Shown here in pieces: positions 57,388-64,000 of a DNA stretch of 64,000 bases. The position numbers and the translations under genes are program-made. Position 1 is the first letter of the stretch. Each line of letters starts with the position of its first letter. The stretch covers positions 514,304-578,303 of the forward strand of contig NZ_DLHA01000032.1 of the NCBI RefSeq assembly GCF_002482975.1, read 5' to 3'. Source of the DNA: Flavobacterium sp. UBA7680. GTDB taxonomy: Bacteria; Bacteroidota; Bacteroidia; Flavobacteriales; Flavobacteriaceae. The notes below the pieces were generated by a model. That model was not told the DNA's origin, ran no database searches, and worked only from the letters and a program-made list of their open reading frames with translations.

Positions 57388-60387
57388 TTAGTTATTCAGC
57401 GTGAAATTTAATCCTACAGAGATTGTAGTTGGTCTTGGATAATTGTTGTACTTATCGATACCAGGCGCTGCTAATCCTGTTTGGTCAGCACCATCCTGCG
57501 CATTTAAACCAATCTCCGGATCTACTCCTTTGTATTTTGTAAATACAGCAAGGTTTTCTCCCATGATGTACATTCTTAATTTTGAATTTTTAAAGCCTAA
57601 TGGCATTGTGTATCCAACAGAAAGTGTCTGCAATCTAAAGAAAGATGCATCTTCGATCCAGTAATCTGAATATTTAGGAGAAGAAGTAATGCCGCTTCCT
57701 AAGAAATCATCCGGCACATTGTAAGATGGTAATCTTGTTGGATCGTTCAGCATCATGTTTGTAGCATTCAGCGCTTTTTGTCCAAACATTCCGTAACCTG
57801 TAATACCAAGATCAAAATTTCCATAAGTAAAATTCATTCCAATACCCATAGTTAAATCTGGCTGAATATTTCCTAAATCTGTTTTATCAGCATCAACTAA
57901 AGCACTTTCTGCCACAACATTTCCTGCAGCATTGTAGTACTGAATTTTTCCGTTTTCGTCAAGACCAGCATTTCTGAATCCCCAGAATGTTCCAACCGGA
58001 TATCCTTCTGCAATAACCTGAGAATATTGACCAGACATACCTGCTAAACCGTGTAATGAACCGCTGTAAATAACATCAGTTTTATACGTTGGGTTTGATA
58101 ATTTTTCGATTTTTTGGATGTTGTGCCCTAGTGTTAAATTAGCATTCCATGTAAATTTATCTCCTCTTACGATATCAGCATTCAATGTAAGTTCAACTCC
58201 TTTGTTAGACATTTCACCCACGTTTGCTAACATTGTTCCCACTAAATATGGAGGCTGAGGAACTTCATAAGTATACAATAAATCGTCTGTGTTTTTTTGG
58301 TACCATTCAAATGAACCAGTGATTCTGTCAAAAAGACCAAAATCGATACCCACGTTTATTTGTCTTGTAGATTCCCATTTCAAATCAGGATTTGGGTTTT
58401 GTTTTGGAGAATAAGCTAAACTCCATGTTCCTGTAACCGGATCGTAGTAACTATCGTTTCCAACTCCTAAAATTGAAAGTGATTTGTATTCACCAATTCC
58501 GTCCTGATTACCTGTAACTCCATAACCAACTCTTAATTTTAAAGATCCTAACCAGTCTTTTGTACCGCTCATAAAATCTTCGTTAGAAATTTTCCATGCT
58601 GCAGATGCCGATGGGAAAGTTCCCCATTTATTATTTTCTCCAAAACGGCTTGAGCCATCACGTCTCACTGTTGCAGTAAGCAGATATTTTCCGTCATAAT
58701 TGTAATTGGCACGAGCGTAGAAAGAAACAAGGTTTGATTTTCCTTTATAAGAATAAACATCTCCTAAACGATAGTTGTAACCTGCACCTAAGTTATTGTA
58801 GCCAAAAGCATCACTCACAAATCCGCTTCTTTGTGCTCCAAAACCTTGATAAATATTTTCTAAATAAGAATAACCTGCCAGTGCGCTAACGCTATGTTTT
58901 CCAAATACTTTAGAATAATTTACATAAAGTTCGCCTTGTGCGTTTGTATATTCTGCGTAAGTTCTTTGCGCGTAACCAGCTTCAGTTCTACCTTCCATAA
59001 TAGCGTAAGTTGGTTTGTAAGTTCCACCCGCTACTGCATTATGTTCTAACGAAATATTAGCAACTGCCTGAAAATCGTTTAAGAATTTAACTTCTGTTTT
59101 AAAATAACCTAAAAGTCTATGTCTTTCGTTATCAACTGTTCTGTTTGTTAAAATCTCAACCGGGTTTTCGTAGATATTTCCTCCTACTGATGTAAAGTTT
59201 CCGTTTGCATCATAAACCGGAATTGTTGGGTTTAAGTTGTAAGCACGCTCAAAAATTCTGTAATCAATTGGATGCCATTTGTCGATATTAGCAAATAAAC
59301 CCATATCAAATTTTACATCTTTATTGTCTCCAAGATATTGGTATGCACTAACGTTTCCGCTGATTCTTTCTAAACCAGATTTTTTAATAACGCCTTCGTT
59401 GTTTAAGTAAGCGATTGAAGCTCTAAAACCGCTGTCCACTTTTCCAGAATTAATACTCAAAGTATGAGATTGTGAAATAGCTGTTTGTTCGATTGCTTTT
59501 TGCCAGTTTGTATTTCCACCGTAATCAACAGCATCCATATTTCCGGTTTGACGAACATAACCTCTCCATTGGTTTGCAGATAAAAGATCTAAATTATCAG
59601 CAACATAACCTACACTTGATAAACCGCTGTATACTACAGAAACTCCTTTTGTCCCGGATTTTGTTGTAATAATGATAACTCCGTTTGCTCCTCTTGAACC
59701 ATAAATGGCTGTCGCCGAAGCATCTTTAAGAACGTCAATAGATTTAATATCTGCCGGCTGAACCACGTTGATATCAACACCAGCAATTCCGTCAACTACA
59801 ATAAGCGGACTGTTGCTTGCTGTTAATGAAGTTCCTCCACGTAAACGAAGTGTTGCACCTGCAGCTGGATCTCCCGAAGGACGAATGATATTTAATCCGG
59901 CAACTTTTCCCTGCAAAACTTGTTCTGTTGAAGAAATGGTTCCTTTAACTAAATTATCTGCCGTAACGGTCGAAATAGCTCCGGTTAAATCAGATTTCTT
60001 TTGTGTTCCGTATCCAACAGAAACAACCTGAACTTCTGCCAATTGATAACCGTCGTTTTGTAAACGAACTTCTAATTTTGAAGAAGCAGCAGTTATCTGT
60101 ACTTTTTGAGTGGTTGAACCGATGAAAGAAACTTCGATTGAACCTCCTACGGCTACCTCCAAGCTAAATTTTCCGTCAAAATCTGTCGTTGTTGCATTTC
60201 TTGTTCCGGTTTCGATAATCGAAGCTCCCGGCAACACAGTGCCTGTATTGTCATAAACGGTACCCGTTACCAGCTTTTTTCCCTGAGCAAACATTCCTGC
60301 CGAAAGAAAAAGCATGAAAATCATGAATACCAGCGATTTAGTAGTCCACATTTGATGCAGGACTATTCTTTTATTTTTACTATTCAT
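57388..60387 (-). CDS. SusC/RagA-family TonB-dependent transporter
   Basis: This 999-residue protein has a signal peptide (about 1-35), a carboxypeptidase-regulatory-like beta domain (about 40-118: VTGTVYDNTGTVLPGASIIE), and a TonB-box/plug region (about 125-230, with VGYGTQKKSDLTGAIS and LRGGTSLTASNSPLIVVDGI). A large barrel follows, ending RPTTISVGLNFTLNN. It imports oligosaccharides across the outer membrane with TonB energy and pairs with the following SusD. Confidence 0.95.
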   Translation of the reverse strand: MNSKNKRIVLHQMWTTKSLVFMIFMLFLSAGMFAQGKKLVTGTVYDNTGTVLPGASIIETGTRNATTTDFDGKFSLEVAVGGSIEVSFIGSTTQKVQITAASSKLEVRLQNDGYQLAEVQVVSVGYGTQKKSDLTGAISTVTADNLVKGTISSTEQVLQGKVAGLNIIRPSGDPAAGATLRLRGGTSLTASNSPLIVVDGIAGVDINVVQPADIKSIDVLKDASATAIYGSRGANGVIIITTKSGTKGVSVVYSGLSSVGYVADNLDLLSANQWRGYVRQTGNMDAVDYGGNTNWQKAIEQTAISQSHTLSINSGKVDSGFRASIAYLNNEGVIKKSGLERISGNVSAYQYLGDNKDVKFDMGLFANIDKWHPIDYRIFERAYNLNPTIPVYDANGNFTSVGGNIYENPVEILTNRTVDNERHRLLGYFKTEVKFLNDFQAVANISLEHNAVAGGTYKPTYAIMEGRTEAGYAQRTYAEYTNAQGELYVNYSKVFGKHSVSALAGYSYLENIYQGFGAQRSGFVSDAFGYNNLGAGYNYRLGDVYSYKGKSNLVSFYARANYNYDGKYLLTATVRRDGSSRFGENNKWGTFPSASAAWKISNEDFMSGTKDWLGSLKLRVGYGVTGNQDGIGEYKSLSILGVGNDSYYDPVTGTWSLAYSPKQNPNPDLKWESTRQINVGIDFGLFDRITGSFEWYQKNTDDLLYTYEVPQPPYLVGTMLANVGEMSNKGVELTLNADIVRGDKFTWNANLTLGHNIQKIEKLSNPTYKTDVIYSGSLHGLAGMSGQYSQVIAEGYPVGTFWGFRNAGLDENGKIQYYNAAGNVVAESALVDADKTDLGNIQPDLTMGIGMNFTYGNFDLGITGYGMFGQKALNATNMMLNDPTRLPSYNVPDDFLGSGITSSPKYSDYWIEDASFFRLQTLSVGYTMPLGFKNSKLRMYIMGENLAVFTKYKGVDPEIGLNAQDGADQTGLAAPGIDKYNNYPRPTTISVGLNFTLNN

Positions 60388-60506
60388 ATGTAGTTATTTA
60401 TTGATTTTCTATCAGTCATATGTAATTCGCATATCCATTATTTGTTCAACAACTAATTTACGGTTATGCTCATTTCATTAGAATGATGTTTTAATTTGAT
60501 AGTGAA

Positions 60507-61589
60507 TTATTTGTCTAAGGTTTTAAGCGGAATCGTCGTGTCAGAAATTGTTTTGTCTTTGTTGTCTTTAACTAAAACATGAATTTCACTTAAAACAGGA
60601 GAGTCCTTAAGTTCTGTAACCAAATTGACAAATCCTTTTATCTCTGCAGTTCCTCCGCTAAACTCACCAGAAATTGTTTTTGCACCAGCTGTAATTGTGT
60701 AAAGTAATTTGTTTACTCCCGGCTCGTTGTTTTTTCTGTAGATTCCCAAGAAATCTTTCTGGCTGATTTGTAAAGGGAAAAATCCGAATATTGGTGCCGG
60801 CGGCGGCTCATAAGCTCCTGCATATAAAACCTGATCCGGAATTGTTCCTGCCCAGTCGTCTTTTACCATAAGGAAAACTAAATTTTCCATTACGTAACCG
60901 TCAGGTGCATTGTAGTATGTTTTTGGAACTAAATCCATTTTGTAGAATCCGTTTCCTAAATCTTTTAGTTTGGTTTTTTCAACAATGTCCGGTAACCATG
61001 ATTGGTATTCTTGTTTAATATCCCAGTTGTTCAATCCGCTGTGAATGTGAACGCTAGTTGCGCCCGCAAATCCCGGAGCTAAATTGGCATTAAATAAAAT
61101 ACTTACACCTTTATCAATTGTTGGTTTTGTTGGATAAGCTCTGATCAGCTCATTCGCAGTGTAAAAAGAAGAAAAATCAGTGTATGGCATATTTGCCACG
61201 TCGCTTTGTTTAGATCCTGTTTTGTCTTTTAAACGAAACCAGAATCCTGCGCTTGCTGCAATTTCAGTCGGGGTTTTAGAAAAATATACTGTTGGAGTTA
61301 AAGTAAAACTCCATACTTTATTTCCTTCATAGTGTAGTTTTGCGAAATCAGAAGAATTCTCCCAATTTCCCGCATCTGGTTCAGATGGTGACCAAATCCA
61401 GATGTATAAATCCTGATTTTCTGCAAACGTAGTTCCAGAAAGATCAAAGTACCAGGTAACTTGCTCGTCATATTTGTAAACAACCGGAAATGATGACATA
61501 GGTCCCACAGCTCCCGCGTTTTCTTGTGCCTTTGTAAATGTTGGAGCCATCAAAAGGGCAAGTAAAATTGTATATAGAAATTTTTTCAT
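60507..61589 (-). CDS. Secreted PUL-associated beta-sandwich protein, likely glycan-binding
   Basis: From the ATG at 61589 this is a 360-residue protein with a signal peptide (MKKFLYTILLALLMAPTFTK). The frame is open to 61610, but that start would overlap the preceding gene. The mature part has two beta-sandwich-like halves. The first contains DLYIWIWSPSEPDAGNWENS and GFWFRLKDKTG, the second HIHSGLNNWDIKQEY and MVKDDWAGTIPDQVLYAGAY. Exposed tryptophans and its place before susC suggest a surface glycan-binding protein of the SusE/SusF kind. It is not identifiable by family. Confidence 0.6.
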   Translation of the reverse strand: MKKFLYTILLALLMAPTFTKAQENAGAVGPMSSFPVVYKYDEQVTWYFDLSGTTFAENQDLYIWIWSPSEPDAGNWENSSDFAKLHYEGNKVWSFTLTPTVYFSKTPTEIAASAGFWFRLKDKTGSKQSDVANMPYTDFSSFYTANELIRAYPTKPTIDKGVSILFNANLAPGFAGATSVHIHSGLNNWDIKQEYQSWLPDIVEKTKLKDLGNGFYKMDLVPKTYYNAPDGYVMENLVFLMVKDDWAGTIPDQVLYAGAYEPPPAPIFGFFPLQISQKDFLGIYRKNNEPGVNKLLYTITAGAKTISGEFSGGTAEIKGFVNLVTELKDSPVLSEIHVLVKDNKDKTISDTTIPLKTLDK

Positions 61590-61596
61590 ATTACTT

Positions 61597-62118
61597 TTAA
61601 TTAATAGCATTTAATTTAAATACATAAGTCACAAACGGAGTTCCTCCTGAAGAATGCACTAACTGAAATTCCATTTCGTCATTGTTTCCAGGAACAGATG
61701 TTACTCTAAGTTCGTCTGTTTTTTGAGTTTTTGCAGCGTCGCTGTACAAGTAGATTCTTACTGCGCTTGCATTAGTCTGTTGAAAATCTGAGCTTAATTC
61801 CCAATAGCCTTTTGGAGCAAATAAAGGAGGAACATTGCCCGTCACTTCATAACTTGTAGGTTTGTTTTTTTCGTCTACGCTAAAATTGATTTTAAAATCT
61901 TCGTAGTTAAAAAAAGTACTCAAGTTTTCCTCGCTTGGTTCGATCTTATTTGCCTTAGCAAATTCGTCAACCATTTTTAGATTTGTTAATCCCCAATTTC
62001 CGTTTACTTTTTCATAAATCGTAATTGGATCAACGTAGCTTCCGTCTTCTGTATTATCGCAGCTAATGGCAAAAAAACAAATAAACAGAGCTAACCAGTA
62101 ATAACTTTTACTTCTCAT
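61597..62118 (-). CDS. DUF5004-like lipoprotein, first gene of the PUL
   Basis: This 173-residue lipoprotein (lipobox AISC, C20) has a lipocalin-like or DUF5004-like beta-barrel pattern: GNWGLTNLKMVDEFAKANKI, KINFSVDEKNKPTSYEVTGN, GYWELSSDFQQTNAS and MEFQLVHSSGGTPFVTYVFK. Such proteins are common in SusCD loci; their role is unknown. The stop is seven bases before the next start. Confidence 0.65.
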   Translation of the reverse strand: MRSKSYYWLALFICFFAISCDNTEDGSYVDPITIYEKVNGNWGLTNLKMVDEFAKANKIEPSEENLSTFFNYEDFKINFSVDEKNKPTSYEVTGNVPPLFAPKGYWELSSDFQQTNASAVRIYLYSDAAKTQKTDELRVTSVPGNNDEMEFQLVHSSGGTPFVTYVFKLNAIN

Positions 62119-62592
62119 AAATTTTGGTTTTTGTTAGTTTTTCATCCCTTAAAAAGGACAGTACGAAGCTAGATGTTAAATAAATCTAAAAAAAAATATC
62201 TGTAAAAAATCAAGATATAATTCAAACGTTTTCGTAAATAATTATCTGATTATCAATGTTTTAAAATTTCACTAAAAACAAAAAAATCAAGGTCTTGTTT
62301 AGATACAAAGTGCCTGTAGAATAATGGTAAATATGACAATATGGAAATTTTATGTGAATATTTTTTCACTATACATATATATAACCGCTTTTTATTGTAT
62401 AATTGCAAATTATTAGAGTACTTTTAACATTTTAAAGCCTTTTAGATACTCACACTAAGGCATTTCGAAAAAAAATCTTAAATCAGTACTCTCCTATTTC
62501 TAAAACTGTTAATCATCAGTTTTTAATTAATTTTGCTTTTAAACGAATTAACTCAACCATAAATTACCTTACCTTAAAACCACAACCAAACC
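62119..62592. other. Divergent PUL/regulator promoter region
   Basis: This 474-base A/T-rich gap separates the PUL operon from the regulator gene. It contains a palindromic AAACGTTT core (62224-62231) near the operon side and small inverted repeats (AAACTG...CAGTTT near 62505), but no clear TTG-N19-TAnnTTTG promoter. It should hold the operon and regulator promoters. Confidence 0.45.
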
Positions 62593-64000
62593 ATGCAAAA
62601 AATATTTGTACTGTATTTTTTCATTGCGGGTTTTTCTCTTACTGCGAAAGAGACAAATCCAATTCTTGAAGAATTAGACAATGTACTGCTAAAAAAAGAA
62701 GTTTACTTAAAACAGAAATATCGCAAAATTGAAACTTTAAAAAAGAATGTTTCAAAATTTACTGTCAGCCAGAATAATGAGCAATTGTATCATACTTATA
62801 TGTCATTGTTTGAAGAATACAAATCATTCAAATATGACTCGGCTTATTATTATTTAGAAGAAGCTAAAATCAAAGCCATCGTTTTAAAAGATCCTAAATA
62901 TTTGGCTAAAAGCCGAATTAAGGAAGGTTTTGTTCTTCTTTCTTCCGGGCTTTTTAAAGAAGCTATCGATACGCTGAATGTTATTGACGATCAAAAACTG
63001 GATCAGAAAAACAAATTTGAATATTATAATATCAAAGCCCGCGCATATTATGATTTAGCCGATTATAACCGTGATCAGCGTTTTAATATTCATTATGTTC
63101 AGCAGGGAAATCATTTCCTTAAAAAGGCCTTAGAATTAATCGGAACCAATTCAAATGAATATTGGGCCGCCGAAAGTTTAAAACGTTTAAAACAGCAAGA
63201 CTGGCGTGGTGCCGAATTTGCTTTCAGCTACTGGATTAACAATTACGATTTACCTCCGGATTATTACGGAATCGCCACTTCGAGTCTCGGTTATATTTAT
63301 TCGGAACGAGGTTATACTAAAAAAGCGATTTATTATCTCGCACTCGCCGCTATTGCCGATGTTAAAAATGCGACGAAAGAAACTGTCGCGCTTAGAAATC
63401 TGGCTAATGAACTCTTTAAAATGGGCTATCTGGACAAAGCCAACGAGTATATTAATATTGCAATGGATGACGCTACTTTTTACAACGCCAGACACCGTAA
63501 AATTGAAATTTCGTCCATATTGCCTATTATTGAAAAAGCGCAGTTAAACAACGTAAAAGATAAAAATGATAAGCTGGAAAAGATCATTATTCTTTTAACG
63601 ATCCTGACGCTGATAATCATTTTGTTCTCGATTATTATTTTTAAACAATTAAAAGAGAAAAACAAAGCCAGAAAAATAATGGCTTCGTCATACGCACAGC
63701 TTCAGGAAATGAATATAAGTCTGAGTGAGGCAAATGCGATTAAAGAGGAATATATTACATATTTTATTAAAGCAACTTCGGCTTTCATTAATAAGATTGA
63801 TCATATTCAGAAAAGTACGCTTCATAAAATTATTACCAAGAAAACTGATGAAGTTATTGCGAGTTTAAAACGTTATAATGTAAAGGAAGAAAGAGAAAAT
63901 TTGTTCCATCAGTTTGATGAAATTTTCCTGAAATTGTTCCCAACTTTCGTGACCGATTTTAATCATTTGTTCCCGAATGATCATAAATGTATTGTAAAGA
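62593..64000 (+). CDS. DUF6377-type PUL regulator, N-terminal part
   Basis: The frame starts at ATG 62593 and runs off the window (469 residues visible). A signal-like start (MQKIFVLYFFIAGFSLT) is followed by tetratricopeptide-like helical repeats (about 25-325), one membrane helix (about 330-351: IIILLTILTLIIILFSIIIF) and a cytoplasmic coiled region with YITYFIKATSAFINKIDHIQ and FHQFDEIFLKLFPTFVTDFN, which matches DUF6377 proteins. These lie beside SusCD loci as SusR-like sensors and usually end in an HTH, which would lie beyond the window. It is divergent from the PUL and its likely activator. Confidence 0.8.
   Translation, partial: MQKIFVLYFFIAGFSLTAKETNPILEELDNVLLKKEVYLKQKYRKIETLKKNVSKFTVSQNNEQLYHTYMSLFEEYKSFKYDSAYYYLEEAKIKAIVLKDPKYLAKSRIKEGFVLLSSGLFKEAIDTLNVIDDQKLDQKNKFEYYNIKARAYYDLADYNRDQRFNIHYVQQGNHFLKKALELIGTNSNEYWAAESLKRLKQQDWRGAEFAFSYWINNYDLPPDYYGIATSSLGYIYSERGYTKKAIYYLALAAIADVKNATKETVALRNLANELFKMGYLDKANEYINIAMDDATFYNARHRKIEISSILPIIEKAQLNNVKDKNDKLEKIIILLTILTLIIILFSIIIFKQLKEKNKARKIMASSYAQLQEMNISLSEANAIKEEYITYFIKATSAFINKIDHIQKSTLHKIITKKTDEVIASLKRYNVKEERENLFHQFDEIFLKLFPTFVTDFNHLFPNDHKCIVK

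Noticed and set aside
1..64000. tRNA, rRNA, insertion sequences, integrase or phage genes
   Set aside because: I looked for cloverleaf-like segments with CCA ends, rRNA signatures and transposase motifs in the gaps and translated frames and found none, so the accessory nature of the defence cassette is not backed by a visible integrase or attachment site.

Overview
The window looks like a chromosomal segment of a Flavobacterium-type Bacteroidota. The evidence is an AT-rich genome, promoters of the TTG-N19-TAnnTTTG type without strong Shine-Dalgarno sequences, many lipoproteins with Bacteroidota-style lipoboxes, a SusC/SusD polysaccharide-utilisation locus (PUL) with a DUF6377-type regulator, and intergenic spaces filled with large imperfect palindromes.

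Layout. 1-2.4 kb: tail of an SDR oxidoreductase, a DUF4386 membrane protein and two tandem secreted PepSY-like proteins. 2.5-10.2 kb: a LytTR response regulator and histidine kinase, divergent from a TolC / RND pump / adaptor operon whose pump carries an EF-hand-like loop. 10.4-14.0 kb: an AT-rich candidate defence cassette made of a DUF6161-like membrane protein, a Walker-type ATPase and an HNH nuclease (PtuA/PtuB-like pair). 14.1-19.2 kb: small orphan lipoproteins, membrane proteins and soluble proteins. 19.6-23.6 kb: a gluconate locus with gluconokinase, GntP permease and a secreted SMP-30 lactonase, plus a Flavo-1-like structured RNA. 23.9-30.7 kb: a TetR regulator and a second efflux operon (adaptor, RND pump, a 36-residue membrane peptide, TolC), with five copies of one operator-like motif. 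31.2-33.7 kb: small housekeeping or stress proteins and a DUF1328 protein. 34.0-38.3 kb: a GT4 fusion protein preceded by a GH130 remnant and followed by a headless TetR gene coupled to fabF. 38.4-45.4 kb: Mla-type lipid transport genes, AsmA, an iron-permease-family protein and a FAD oxidoreductase. 45.5-51.9 kb: a MarR-GNAT fusion, an AraC regulator, a DNA glycosylase and membrane or barrel proteins. 52.3-64 kb: a PUL on the minus strand (DUF5004-like lipoprotein, secreted binding-type protein, SusC, SusD, GH71/99-like, GH97) with a divergent DUF6377-type regulator running off the end.

How the parts work together. The two tripartite pumps differ in gene order, in proton-relay residues and in the type of linked regulator (two-component versus TetR). 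The gluconate genes form a plausible chain: periplasmic lactone hydrolysis, uptake, phosphorylation. The PUL should bind, import and cleave an alpha-linked glycan. The strongest candidate for an undescribed system is the DUF6161/ATPase/HNH cassette. Other notable signals are the EF-hand in the RND pump, the operator array and membrane peptide of the second pump operon, the two gene remnants around the GT4 gene, and the nested intergenic palindromes. Several starts were moved to internal ATG codons where a signal peptide or lipobox demanded it. No searches were run, so family names rest on recognised motifs.
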